DNA from: Lachnospiraceae bacterium
GTDB lineage: Bacteria; Bacillota; Clostridia; Lachnospirales; Lachnospiraceae
Direction of reading: 5' to 3'
DNA length: 64,000 bases
NCBI GenBank assembly: GCA_017387565.1
Contig: JAFOEY010000004.1
Coordinates: 90,077-154,076, forward strand
Positions 26,571 through 35,352 of the stretch are shown piece after piece (within the stretch, counting starts at the first letter, position 1; each line of letters begins with the position of its first letter). The notes under the pieces were generated by a model that worked only from the letters and a program-made list of their open reading frames with translations, searched no databases and was not told where the DNA came from. The position numbers and the translations under genes were made by a program.

Positions 26571-26942
26571 TCACATCAATACTTTTTCCACGATGTCCCA
26601 TAACTCCGGAGGTAAAATAGGCTTATTAATATAATAAGCAACCGCTAACCGATTGGCATCCTCTTGTATCTCTTGTGCATTACCGGCACTTAAAAAGCAG
26701 ACTTTCAGTTGTTTCCCTTTTTCCGCTTCCCGAATTTTATCCAATGTTTCAACACCATTCATTTCCGGCATTTCCACATCCAGCAAAATTAAATCATATT
26801 CATAATTCTGTTCCTCTAATTTTGCTAAACATTCCATCCCGGAAGCTGCCTTATCAACAAGATATCCTTTTTGAGATAAAATAAAATCAATCATCTTTAA
26901 ATTGATCATGTCATCATCAACGACCAGAATTCTTTTTTCCAT
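26571..26942 (-). CDS. Stand-alone receiver (REC) protein
   Basis: 123 residues, a single receiver domain without output. It has ILVVDDDMINLKMIDFILSQ (acidic pocket), DLILLDVEMPEMNGVETL (phospho-Asp), SAGNAQEI (Ser at the Thr/Ser position) and YYINKPI (Lys). The start MEKRILVV at 26942 is set by AGAGG 7 nt upstream. It is the size of CheY- or Spo0F-type relays. It may take phosphate from the multi-domain kinase nearby, whose receiver-like segments resemble it, but no genetic link beyond proximity is visible. Confidence 0.88.
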   Translation of the reverse strand: MEKRILVVDDDMINLKMIDFILSQKGYLVDKAASGMECLAKLEEQNYEYDLILLDVEMPEMNGVETLDKIREAEKGKQLKVCFLSAGNAQEIQEDANRLAVAYYINKPILPPELWDIVEKVLM

Positions 26943-26997
26943 AAACATACCTCTTTTCCTTTGCAAGATTGTAATTACGGATTACTTCCTTAATTTT

Positions 26998-28416
26998 CTA
27001 CTGATTTTGATTGACCAGATTTGCAAAAACTTCACCGCGCTCCTCAAAATTTTTAAAGATACCATAGCTTGCTGCTGCCGGTGACAAAATACAACTTCCA
27101 CCCTTTTTTGTTATTTGTTTTGCAAGCTCCACAGCATCTTTTAGATGATCGACCACATACAACCGCTCCTTGTGCAAAAAATCCGGATAATCAGCCTGTA
27201 TTTCTTCATAGATACGCTTACCGGTATCTTCCATCAGAATAATATGTGCGACATTGGATTCAGCCAGATATCGCTCAAGGTTTACATAACTTATACCCCG
27301 ATCCATTCCGCCTATTAAAACCGTATCTGCATTTTTGATGGTATTCAATGCCTGTATTGTTGTTTCATCAATGGTTGAAATCGAATCATCATAATATGCC
27401 ACACCATCAACGGTTCCAATATATTGCAGACGGTGTGGTAACGGCACATAGGATTTCAGACCCTTTATGAATTCTTCATCGCTAATTCCAAATTCACAAC
27501 AAACACCATATACATAGGCAATGTCCAGATAGTTATGCGCGCCTAACAGACTGATTTTGGTTGTCGGTATCTTGCATTGGCGGTTTTTATAAACAATCGT
27601 TGGAGGCATTTGCTCCGAATCCAATGGCATATATAATACGATATCCGTACCTTCATCCAATCCGGCATTGCAGTTTTTTATGTCAACCGTTTTGACATTG
27701 GCCCGACACCTTCCGTTCTCCGGTCTGACATCCGGATTAACAAAAAGATAATCTCCATCTTTTTGATTCTCATATATTTTTTCTTTGGAAGCAATATATT
27801 TATCCAGAGTTCCATAGTGATCCAGATGCTCTTCATAAATATTAAGTAAAATTCCCCATTTGGGTGACATAGTCATATATTCCAGCTGATGACAGGATAA
27901 TTCAATAACAGGAATTGATTCATCTGTTATCTCATGCAGAATATCAAATACCGGAATTCCAATATTACCCGCAAGAATTGCAGGTCGTCCGCTTTCCTTC
28001 AAAATATGATACAAAAGTGTCGTGGTAGTACTTTTACCTTTGGTTCCGGTAATACCAATAATGCGGTCTCTATAAAACTCAAAAAAAAGCTGCATCTGAG
28101 ATAAAATTTCGGTCTGATACATAGAAATCTCTTTCTTTAATACAATTCCCGGACTTTTCATCACAAGGTCATAATCGTCACAGGAATCCTGATATTGTGG
28201 ACCGCAGAAAAATTTCAGTGCATGCAGATCATAATCTGCATATGCCTCATCAGCAAACACATCTGATTCAAGTGACAAAACTTTTTGATCGGCAATTGTT
28301 ATATTTTTGGCACTTCCTGCTTCTAAAAATGTTTTTAATGTTGATTGTCCTTCACGTCCAAATCCCAAAATCAGAACATTTTTATTATTTATACGTTTTT
28401 TAATATATTCTATCAT
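26998..28416 (-). CDS. murD: UDP-N-acetylmuramoylalanine-D-glutamate ligase
   Basis: Adds D-Glu to UDP-MurNAc-L-Ala in the cytoplasmic phase of peptidoglycan synthesis. About 472 residues. It has the N-terminal GFGREGQSTLKTFLE segment, the Mur-ligase P-loop ITGTKGKSTTTTLLYHILKE, the EHLDHYGTLDKYIASKEKI block, and the C-terminal YYDDSISTIDETTIQAL region. Start MIEYIKKRINN at 28416 is preferred; a TTG at 28437 in frame would add seven residues but has no ribosome binding site. The gene is not in a dcw cluster here. It lies 24 bp below the unknown 230-residue gene. Confidence 0.93.
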   Translation of the reverse strand: MIEYIKKRINNKNVLILGFGREGQSTLKTFLEAGSAKNITIADQKVLSLESDVFADEAYADYDLHALKFFCGPQYQDSCDDYDLVMKSPGIVLKKEISMYQTEILSQMQLFFEFYRDRIIGITGTKGKSTTTTLLYHILKESGRPAILAGNIGIPVFDILHEITDESIPVIELSCHQLEYMTMSPKWGILLNIYEEHLDHYGTLDKYIASKEKIYENQKDGDYLFVNPDVRPENGRCRANVKTVDIKNCNAGLDEGTDIVLYMPLDSEQMPPTIVYKNRQCKIPTTKISLLGAHNYLDIAYVYGVCCEFGISDEEFIKGLKSYVPLPHRLQYIGTVDGVAYYDDSISTIDETTIQALNTIKNADTVLIGGMDRGISYVNLERYLAESNVAHIILMEDTGKRIYEEIQADYPDFLHKERLYVVDHLKDAVELAKQITKKGGSCILSPAAASYGIFKNFEERGEVFANLVNQNQ

Positions 28417-28440
28417 TTTGTTTCCATCCGTTTTCAATTG

Positions 28441-29133
28441 TTATTCATAATTCAATCCAAACAATTCTGCCACAAAATCAGCTGAATAATGAACCAAAAG
28501 ATCTGATTGCATAGCACTTTGTCCTATCATTTTTTCATCCCGATTGTAACATACCGAAATCATCCTCCGATAGCCCAAATCATATAATGCAGACATAAAA
28601 TCCGCATCTACATTTATGGTGTATCCCACAATTGAAGTCAATTCAGCCTCAACCTTTGGCTCACCGGTTTCAATGATATTTTTATCCACAAAAACAAGTT
28701 TATCACTTCCGACTTTATGATTATTTCTGTTATACGGAAGTTTTTCCTCGGCATTATTTACAATTGATACCCTATACATATGCTCTTTTTCCTGCTTGAA
28801 GTACAGAGAAGAAAAAATGGAATTAAAGCACTCCTCCCATTCCAAAATCTGCTCTTTACGAAGCAAAAAAGGTTCTATAACAACTTCATATGAACATTCT
28901 TTAATAAAGCATCCGGTAAGTTCAGCCATTCCCAACATAAAAATTTTCTCAAGAATGGCATCATCATCCAGAACATTCTCCTTTGCACAAGGGATTTCCC
29001 AGCTTGGAGAAAAAACAACACCTTGCGGTATTTCAAAATCATATGTAATGGTTATCTTTGCCGGAATATCGCCAATTGCAGGTGATTCCTCAACCTCAAA
29101 TCCATAATAAATCAGTTTCAGCTTTTCATCCAT
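28441..29133 (-). CDS. Unknown conserved protein upstream of murD (possibly DUF6145)
   Basis: 230 residues without signal peptide or membrane helices. AAAGAAAGG is 7 nt before the ATG at 29133 (MDEKLKLIYYGFEVEES), which fixes the start; the reading extends further upstream without a ribosome site. The sequence is strand-rich and acidic (ITITYDFEIPQGVVFSPSW, later TSIVGYTINVDADFMSALY). I associate it loosely with DUF6145 by size and neighbourhood only. It is probably co-transcribed with murD. No catalytic motif recognised. Confidence 0.65.
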   Translation of the reverse strand: MDEKLKLIYYGFEVEESPAIGDIPAKITITYDFEIPQGVVFSPSWEIPCAKENVLDDDAILEKIFMLGMAELTGCFIKECSYEVVIEPFLLRKEQILEWEECFNSIFSSLYFKQEKEHMYRVSIVNNAEEKLPYNRNNHKVGSDKLVFVDKNIIETGEPKVEAELTSIVGYTINVDADFMSALYDLGYRRMISVCYNRDEKMIGQSAMQSDLLVHYSADFVAELFGLNYE

Positions 29134-29261
29134 AGTCATACCTTTCTTTTCGCCATAGCCGTTTACCTTTGCAGCATCACATATGCAATTATAATTCATT
29201 TTATATCATGAAACAATATGAATTCATATAGCCTTTATATCCCGATTTATGTTACAATACA

Positions 29262-29345
29262 ATGATACAAAGTAACCCGATTAGGGCGGCTTTCGAATGT
29301 TTTATTGGTATCATGAGGGCAAAATACCTTTAGAGCCCAACTCAT
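29262..29345 (-). repeat. Family A dispersed element, short inverted copy
   Basis: ATGATACAAAGTAACCCGAT to GAGCCCAACTCAT, containing TTTCGAATGTTTTATTGGTA and TTTTGCCC/GGGCAAAA-type palindrome pieces. It has an internal deletion and lies just upstream of the AraC gene, so it may overlap its promoter region. Confidence 0.75.
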
Positions 29346-29383
29346 ATTTTATAGAAAGATTCAAATATAAAGAGGATAAACAA

Positions 29384-30361
29384 ATGGAAGAAAATAGAAA
29401 TTCCATAAGTAAATTAACATCAAACGACACATATTTTTTAGATTTTAATCAGCGCTATCTGATTGATCAGGAAATATATCGGATTCGAAAACACGGGCAC
29501 AACGATTATCCGGTCGACTTTTATCGTCTGGATGCCAATGACAGCTTATTGGATATCATTCCCTGGCACTGGCACAAAGAATCCGAACTCGTTTTTGTAA
29601 TAAGCGGTTGCGGTGAATTTCGAATCAGTGAAGAATCCTTTTTCATCCATAAAGGTCAGGCTCTTTTTATAAATTCCCAGGCAATGCACTCCTTCTCTAT
29701 TGCTCCCGATAATAAATGTTGTTCTTTTATTGATATTGTTTTTCATCCCGGCTATCTTATTCCACAATCACAATCTTCGCTATTTACCAAATATATCTCT
29801 CCAATCATAAATGCCACAAACTTACGTGGGTATATTTTGTCAGAAGAGGAGCTAAAGAACGCCACTTCAAATCTGCAGATTTCAGATATTTTTGAAATGA
29901 ATATAAATGAAACCGCCGGTTATGAACTTCTTACAAGAGAATTCATCATACGCATCTGGCTTCATGTATTAGAAAAAACAAAAATAAACCAACAATATCT
30001 GAGTAATGGAAAAAAAGCCAAATTCCCACTTGATGAACAGCGTGCCAAAGAAGCCATCCAGTATATTGAAAATCACTATATGGAAACTATTACTTTAGAT
30101 GATATCGCAGAAAGTATCCATCTGAGTAAAAGTGAATGCTGCCGCTGCATCAAGCGATGCATGAATATGACACCGTTTGAATATTTGTTACAGTTTCGGA
30201 TTCAGAAAGCAGCACAAATTTTATCAAACAGCAAAAGGTCATTGTCCATCGCAGAGTTAGCATCTGCTGTCGGTTTCAATTCCTGCAGTTACTTTAACAA
30301 ACTGTTTCGGAAATATATGGGCTGTACGCCATCACAATACAAAAAAAGAATGCGTGATTAA
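29384..30361 (+). CDS. AraC-family transcriptional regulator
   Basis: 325 residues. The N-terminal ~170 residues form a cupin-like ligand domain (DIIPWHWHKESELVFVISG, then HKGQALFINSQAMHSF), consistent with a small-molecule or sugar sensor. The last ~100 residues are the double HTH of AraC (ITLDDIAESIHLSKSECCRC; IAELASAVGFNSCSYFNKLF). The start at 29384 is chosen because AGAGG lies 8 nt upstream; a longer reading to 29297 would begin inside a repeat element. No adjacent transporter or enzyme in the same direction identifies its target. Its stop overlaps the stop of the convergent gene below. Confidence 0.88.
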   Translation: MEENRNSISKLTSNDTYFLDFNQRYLIDQEIYRIRKHGHNDYPVDFYRLDANDSLLDIIPWHWHKESELVFVISGCGEFRISEESFFIHKGQALFINSQAMHSFSIAPDNKCCSFIDIVFHPGYLIPQSQSSLFTKYISPIINATNLRGYILSEEELKNATSNLQISDIFEMNINETAGYELLTREFIIRIWLHVLEKTKINQQYLSNGKKAKFPLDEQRAKEAIQYIENHYMETITLDDIAESIHLSKSECCRCIKRCMNMTPFEYLLQFRIQKAAQILSNSKRSLSIAELASAVGFNSCSYFNKLFRKYMGCTPSQYKKRMRD

Positions 30362-30648
30362 TGACATCCCGCATTCTTTGCATCTTCAAGCACATCAAAA
30401 GCCTGTCCCTTTGCCCATGGGCTTCCCACATCACAACGACCGTGATGTTGCACTTTGGCACTGGTTCCGGCTTTAAATTCATCCGAAACAATCACATTCA
30501 TCCGGCTGGTTTCCGTCTTACTGAAGTTTTCCAGAATCGCAAGCATATTTTCAATATCTTCTTCGCTCACATCTTCCTGTTTTCTTTTTTCCTCTTCGGC
30601 ATATGCCTCTAAATCAACAATAAATACCGGTTCTTCCTTATTCATCAT
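30358..30648 (-). CDS. Small conserved protein of unknown function
   Basis: 96 residues, acidic N-terminal half (EEEKRKQEDVSEEDIENML). The C-terminal half has a well-formed conserved-looking stretch (KVQHHGRCDVGSPWAKGQAF) with His, Cys, Gly and Trp. No signal peptide or membrane helix. The stop codon overlaps that of the AraC gene across TTAA, tail to tail. The upstream flank contains the 31-bp tandem repeat. I do not recognise the family. Confidence 0.55.
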   Translation of the reverse strand: MMNKEEPVFIVDLEAYAEEEKRKQEDVSEEDIENMLAILENFSKTETSRMNVIVSDEFKAGTSAKVQHHGRCDVGSPWAKGQAFDVLEDAKNAGCH

Positions 30649-30720
30649 AGTTTATTTTTGTAGCAGACTGTATTGTATGTCTTGTCTGCCATGTTCTCCT
30701 TTCCCTTTATTTCGATACCT

Positions 30721-30873
30721 ACAATCTCTTTTACCACGGATTTCTATTTCCACAATCTCTCTTATCGCGGATTTCTATTTCCACAATCGTTTTTCCCATG
30801 GTTTTCTTTTTCCACAAATGTTTTCCCACGGTTTTCTTTTTTCACAATGGCTTTTCTCATACATTTCTATCTC
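30721..30873. repeat. 31-bp tandem repeat, five units
   Basis: Units begin ACAATCTCTTTTACCACGGA (30721), with following starts at 30752, 30783, 30814 and 30844. Each contains CAC/CAT-GG and TTTCTATTTCC- or TTTTCTTTTTCC-like parts. They diverge progressively along the array. It fills the gap between the small unknown gene and the EamA gene. Confidence 0.85.
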
Positions 30874-30928
30874 AAAAACAAATGCGATAAAAAGAAATAC
30901 AATCATTCCAAAAGAAACAACCTGTTTC

Positions 30929-31801
30929 TTATGACGGATGGTTGCGGTATACCCATCGGAACACCGCTGCTCCTATAATAATAACATATCCAAGCAAACT
31001 GTAAATATCCGGAATTTGATTTAAAAATAAAAATCCTAAGATAGCAGCAAACAAAATCTGCGAATAATCATATACCGAAATATCTTTTGCCGGCGCATAC
31101 GTATAAGCCGCCGTTATATTCAACTGCCCGCCCATTGCCGCAAATCCTGCCAAAATCAGAATTAGCCACTGCTTCCACGACATGGGCGTATAATAAAACA
31201 ACATTACCGGCGTAAGCATGAGTGTAGAAAACAGAGAAAAGAAAAAAACAATGACACTTCCCCGTTCTCCCCGATTACCAAGAAGGCGGACAAATGTATA
31301 AGCTACTCCTGCCCCAAGTCCACCCAAAGCTCCAATCAAAGCCGGCACAAAACTCATATGAAGCGACGGTTTCATCACAAATAAAGCGCCGATAAACGCA
31401 ATAATAACGGCTGCCCAGTCTCTCTTACCTGCCCGCTCTTTCAATATAAAGATAGAAAAAATAATGGCAAAAAAGGGCGAAAGCTTGTTTAACATGTTAG
31501 CATCCGCAATATTTAACCGGTCAATTGCATAGAAATTACAAATCAGTCCCGTAAATCCGCATGCGGCACGCAAAAACAAAAACGGCAAACTGCCTTTTTT
31601 TATATGAAATTTTTCTTCTGTTTTTAACAACATAACGGATGCGGCTATCAAAGCAACAATATTCCTGAAAAATGCTTTTTGGAACGAAGGAATATCGCCT
31701 GCAATGCGCACAAAAAAAGTCATCAGCGAAAAGAAAAAAGCCGCAGCAATAATATGAAGGATTCCTTTGGTTTTATCTGTCATTTTGTATTCTCTTTTCA
31801 T
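30929..31801 (-). CDS. EamA-family (DMT superfamily) transporter
   Basis: 290 residues with ten predicted membrane helices in two EamA halves (for example IIAAAFFFSLMTFFVRIAGD, then ANMLNKLSPFFAIIFSIFIL in the first; QLNITAAYTYAPAKDISVYD in the second). This family moves small metabolites such as amino acids, nucleobases or drugs; the substrate cannot be told. Start uncertain: MKREYKMTDK at 31801 or the Met six residues later. A full family B hairpin begins 14 bp upstream of the start, so the promoter must lie in or beyond it. Confidence 0.85.
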   Translation of the reverse strand: MKREYKMTDKTKGILHIIAAAFFFSLMTFFVRIAGDIPSFQKAFFRNIVALIAASVMLLKTEEKFHIKKGSLPFLFLRAACGFTGLICNFYAIDRLNIADANMLNKLSPFFAIIFSIFILKERAGKRDWAAVIIAFIGALFVMKPSLHMSFVPALIGALGGLGAGVAYTFVRLLGNRGERGSVIVFFFSLFSTLMLTPVMLFYYTPMSWKQWLILILAGFAAMGGQLNITAAYTYAPAKDISVYDYSQILFAAILGFLFLNQIPDIYSLLGYVIIIGAAVFRWVYRNHPS

Positions 31802-31814
31802 CTTATTTTTAATT

Positions 31815-32050
31815 CCCTTTTCAAATCTATGTTCCCATTATATATCTTTATCGCCTCGTACTTCGGTTTCTAGTCTTTCTAAGCGCCATGCTCACAAAAT
31901 ATTCTTAAATGACCGGTTTCAAAACTCAGACTTCGTCTTCAGACAGATGAAACCGGTCATTATTTTGTTCGCTTATGGCGCTAAGAAAGACACGAAACCT
32001 CGTAAAAGCCGGCGACAAAGATATATAATGGGAACGCAAATCCAGAAAGG
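31815..32050. repeat. Family B long-hairpin element, full copy 1
   Basis: 236 bp with ends CCCTTTTCAAATCTATGTTCCC-like and GGGAACGCAAATCCAGAAAGG-like. Arms of about 90 nt pair almost throughout: ATTATATATCTTT with AAAGATATATAAT, TCTTTCTAAGCGCCAT with ATGGCGCTAAGAAAGA, and AAATGACCGGTTTCA with TGAAACCGGTCATT. The loop is about 25 nt around CTCAGACTTCGTCTTC. It is non-coding and fills most of the gap between the divergent EamA and degV genes. Confidence 0.92.
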
Positions 32051-32200
32051 AAAATTTTTAATATCTTTCAAACATAAACAATCATTTTCCTTGTGCCATT
32101 ATAACACTTTTGATAAAATAATCCATAGAATTACGGAAGTTACCTGATAACGAAGCAATTCGCACGGCACATTACCAAAGAAAAAACAGAAAGGACAAAT

Positions 32201-32215
32201 ATGTCGGAACAATGA
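32201..32215 (+). promoter_or_regulatory. Four-codon leader ORF overlapping the degV start
   Basis: GAAAGGA at 32189-32195 is spaced 5 nt from ATG TCG GAA CAA TGA, encoding MSEQ. The TGA overlaps the degV ATG (ATGA). The ribosome binding site is too far (16 nt) from degV itself, so degV is probably translated by coupling or re-initiation. Confidence 0.55.
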
Positions 32216-33081
32216 GAGAATTTATTATTTCAACAGAAACAAACTGTGATCTTTCGGCAGAATTTATCAAAACAAACAAGATCTGCGTCATCCCCCATTA
32301 CTATACGGTTGATGAGGAAGTTTACGGTGCCGGAAAAGAACTGACAAACAAAGAATTTTATGACAAAATGCGCGACAAGCATAAAGTCGGCACCATGGCC
32401 AGCAATCCTGCTGTCATTGAGGAGATGTTTACGGCAATTGCCAAAGAAGAAAAAGACATTATCCATATCAGCTTTTCTTCCGCATTAAGCGGCGGCTGTG
32501 GCAATGTACAGATGGTTTCCAACCAGATTATGGAAGCTTATCCGGATATGAAAATTATAGTCATTGATACACTGGCAGCATCCCTTGGCGAAGGTATTAT
32601 GATTAAAAAAGCTTTGGAGCTGAAAGCAGAAGGTAAAACCATCGACGAAACCGTTTCCATTATTCAGGATTTATGTCCTCATCTTAATACGCTGTTTACC
32701 GTTGATGATTTAGATTATTTGTATCGTGGCGGACGTCTTTCAAAAACGACTGCCATCGTCGGTTCACTGGTTAACATAAAACCACTTTTGAAAATCAACG
32801 AAGAAGGAAAACTGGTTGCCCATTCCAAAGTCAGAGGGCGAAACAAATCCATTCAGACGTTAGTCTCCCTAATGGAAGAACAAATCGGTTCCTACAAAGA
32901 CAAACAGCTTGAAATCGGAATTATCCACGGTGACTGCGAAAACGATGCCTTAACATTAAAAAAACTGGTGGAAGAAAAATTCGGCTATACCAATTTCATG
33001 ATTGAGCCAATCGGTCCCAGTATTGGTGCACATTCCGGACCCGGAACATTAGGCATTGTCTTTTTAGGAGAACATCGTTAA
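32212..33081 (+). CDS. DegV family fatty-acid-binding protein
   Basis: 289 residues of the DegV fold, whose members bind fatty acids, and in Firmicutes such proteins can present them to a fatty acid kinase (FakB role). It starts REFIISTETNCDLSAEFIKT, with the two-lobe layout and a YRGGRLSKTTAIVGSLVNIK motif for the ligand pocket and IGAHSGPGTLGIVFLG at the end. The start at 32212 sits within a short leader ORF's stop. There is no FakA in the window. It is the first of two plus-strand genes, followed by a gap of ~180 bp. Confidence 0.9.
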   Translation: MREFIISTETNCDLSAEFIKTNKICVIPHYYTVDEEVYGAGKELTNKEFYDKMRDKHKVGTMASNPAVIEEMFTAIAKEEKDIIHISFSSALSGGCGNVQMVSNQIMEAYPDMKIIVIDTLAASLGEGIMIKKALELKAEGKTIDETVSIIQDLCPHLNTLFTVDDLDYLYRGGRLSKTTAIVGSLVNIKPLLKINEEGKLVAHSKVRGRNKSIQTLVSLMEEQIGSYKDKQLEIGIIHGDCENDALTLKKLVEEKFGYTNFMIEPIGPSIGAHSGPGTLGIVFLGEHR

Positions 33082-33142
33082 TAAAGATTAGTGTGGTACA
33101 AATGTATTAAATTTAGTACGTTTTAACAGCACTGCAGATGTT

Positions 33143-33161
33143 GATAAAGATAATCATTATC
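33143..33161 (+). promoter_or_regulatory. Fur box upstream of the hydrogenase-MCP gene
   Basis: GATAAAGATAATCATTATC matches the classical 19-bp Fur consensus (GATAATGATAATCATTATC) at 18 of 19 positions, followed by a further AATAATGATG. It is ~100 bp upstream of the start codon. It suggests control by a Fur-type metalloregulator. Confidence 0.75.
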
Positions 33162-33259
33162 AGTATAATAATGATGTAGTATAAATCGACGTCATATCCG
33201 TCAATTTGTATTACCTTGTAAAAGGAAAAAATATAATATGCTATATGGGGGATATACAT

Positions 33260-35218
33260 ATGAAAAAGGAAATCACAACAGGATTAATTCGTACCAACGA
33301 AAACTGTGTAGGTTGTAACAAATGTATCAGTGTCTGCAGCTGTAAAGGCGCGACCATCGCCGACAAAACAGAAGACGGCAGAAATGTTATCCGCGTTGAC
33401 GGAGCCAAATGTGTTGCATGTGGCGCATGCTTTGATTCCTGTGAGCACAATGCCAGAGAATATGTCGACGACACCGAAGCATTCTTTGAAGCATTAAACC
33501 GTGGTGAACGCATTTCCGTATTGATTGCACCGGCCTTTTTAGCAAATTATCCAAAAGAATATGAAAGTGTCCTGGGCGGACTCAAGCAATTAGGTGTCAA
33601 TCGTTTCATCAGCATCTCCTTTGGTGCAGATATTACAACATGGGCCTATTTGAATTATATTAAAAAATACAATTTTCTAGGTGGCATATCCCAGCCATGT
33701 CCGGCTGTTGTCGGTTATATCGAGCACTATATTCCGGAATTACTGCCAAAGCTTTTTCCTGTGCAAAGTCCGCTGATGTGTGGTGCTATCTATGCTAAAA
33801 AATATATGGGTATTACAGATAAATTAGCTTTTATCAGCCCTTGTATTGCCAAGAAAAAAGAAATCGAATCTCCCCGCGGACAAGGTCTGGTCTCTTATAA
33901 CGTCACATTTGATCATTTCATGAAATATGTCAGATCCCACAATATTTCAGGTCCATCCTGCAAGGATGAAATCGAATATGGTCTGGGCTCCATCTACCCC
34001 ACTCCCGGTGGTTTAAAAGAAAATGTCTATTGGTTTTTGGGAGAAGATGCATTTATTCGTCAGGTGGAAGGCGAAAAACATATGTATCATTATCTGGAAG
34101 AAAACAAAAACAAAATTGCGAAAGAACAACTCCCCTATGTTTTTGTGGACGCCTTAAACTGCGCTTCCGGTTGTTTGTACGGAACCGGTGTAGAAGAGGC
34201 AAAAACAAAAACAGATGATGCTTTGATCGAAATGATGCGGATTAAAGAACGCAGTAAAAATAATAAATTATTACATACATGGTCTAAGAAATTAAAACCG
34301 GAGCAACGATTCAAACAATTAAACAAACAGTTTGCCGGTTTAAATCTGGATGATTTTATCTGTACTTATACCGACCGTTCGGCTGAATGCGCTTGGAATG
34401 AACCAAATCAGAAGGAACTGGATGCTATTTTTACAGAAATGAATAAAAATACCAAAGAATCCAGAAAAATCAACTGTTCCTGCTGTGGTTATGATACCTG
34501 TAAGGATATGGCCGTTGCCATTTTTAATGGCTTTAACCACAAAGAAAACTGTATTCACTTTGTCAAGAGTCAGGTGGAAATTGAAAAGGAAACCGCATCC
34601 AGTCTGGCAGTTCAGGTTGAACAGGAGAAAGATATTGTTGTGGCACAACAACAAAATATCATTGATACCATTTCCCGGATTAACAGCCAGTTTGAAAACG
34701 TTCATCGAGCTGTCGATGAACTGGCAAACGGAAACAACAACAATTCCAAAGAATGTGCCGATATTGCCAAGCATATGAATCATGTCAGTGATTTCTGCCG
34801 TCAGCTAAGTATTTCGATGAATGAAATCAATGATTTTGTAACAGAACTAACCGAAAACAATGCAGAGGTCGTTTCCATTGCCTCTCAGACCAATTTACTG
34901 GCATTAAATGCATCCATTGAAGCAGCGCGTGCCGGTGAAGCCGGACGGGGTTTTGCGGTTGTTGCGGATCAAATCAACAAACTTGCTGCCAATTCCCGTG
35001 AGACATCCACAAAGAGCGGCATCACACAGGAAAAAATCCTGGCATCCGTTACAAAGCTTTTAGAAGATTCAGACAATTTACTAAAAACAATTACGGACGT
35101 AGACAGTCGAACCAAAAATCTGGCATCCGTTGCAGAATCCATTGCCGAATCGGCTGAAATGATTCGCACCTCTACCGATGAAGTTAAGCACAACTTAGAA
35201 AAACTGGCAGAAAACTAA
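33260..35218 (+). CDS. [FeFe]-hydrogenase-like sensor fused to an MCP signalling domain
   Basis: 652 residues, soluble. Two 4Fe-4S sites ([11 protein letters not shown] ~14; [11 protein letters not shown] ~53). The hydrogenase large-subunit domain (~80-330) keeps the H-cluster cysteines in altered motifs: SQPCPAV, SPCIAKK and NCASGC. A four-cysteine FeS domain (CSCCGYDTC ~405) and an MCP signalling coiled coil ([20 protein letters not shown] ~540) follow. Group C/D sensory hydrogenases with other outputs are known. I infer a cytosolic redox or H2 sensor that signals to CheA. The start at 33260 follows GGGGGA; a Fur box lies upstream. The gene ends in a terminator. Confidence 0.9.
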   Translation: MKKEITTGLIRTNENCVGCNKCISVCSCKGATIADKTEDGRNVIRVDGAKCVACGACFDSCEHNAREYVDDTEAFFEALNRGERISVLIAPAFLANYPKEYESVLGGLKQLGVNRFISISFGADITTWAYLNYIKKYNFLGGISQPCPAVVGYIEHYIPELLPKLFPVQSPLMCGAIYAKKYMGITDKLAFISPCIAKKKEIESPRGQGLVSYNVTFDHFMKYVRSHNISGPSCKDEIEYGLGSIYPTPGGLKENVYWFLGEDAFIRQVEGEKHMYHYLEENKNKIAKEQLPYVFVDALNCASGCLYGTGVEEAKTKTDDALIEMMRIKERSKNNKLLHTWSKKLKPEQRFKQLNKQFAGLNLDDFICTYTDRSAECAWNEPNQKELDAIFTEMNKNTKESRKINCSCCGYDTCKDMAVAIFNGFNHKENCIHFVKSQVEIEKETASSLAVQVEQEKDIVVAQQQNIIDTISRINSQFENVHRAVDELANGNNNNSKECADIAKHMNHVSDFCRQLSISMNEINDFVTELTENNAEVVSIASQTNLLALNASIEAARAGEAGRGFAVVADQINKLAANSRETSTKSGITQEKILASVTKLLEDSDNLLKTITDVDSRTKNLASVAESIAESAEMIRTSTDEVKHNLEKLAEN

Positions 35219-35232
35219 TTGTTTTCTGCCAG
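35204..35232 (+). terminator. Terminator overlapping the hydrogenase-MCP stop codon
   Basis: CTGGCAGAAAAC / GTTTTCTGCCAG perfect stem with a 5-nt loop containing the TAA stop region. It is followed by a T-rich tail after TGTGC. It may serve both convergent genes. Confidence 0.7.
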
Positions 35233-35352
35233 TGTGCTTTTCCTGCCATCATTTTTTCTTTATTACATCTACTGCATTTTGATTTGCATCTTTAACATTT
35301 CATTACACTGTCTTGTGTATTTTAATTTGCATATTATATTTCTTTATGCCAT

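Noticed and set aside
30455-30978. Plus-strand frames across the small unknown gene and the 31-bp repeat
   Set aside because: They are antisense to a well-formed gene and then run through repeat DNA; no start signals.
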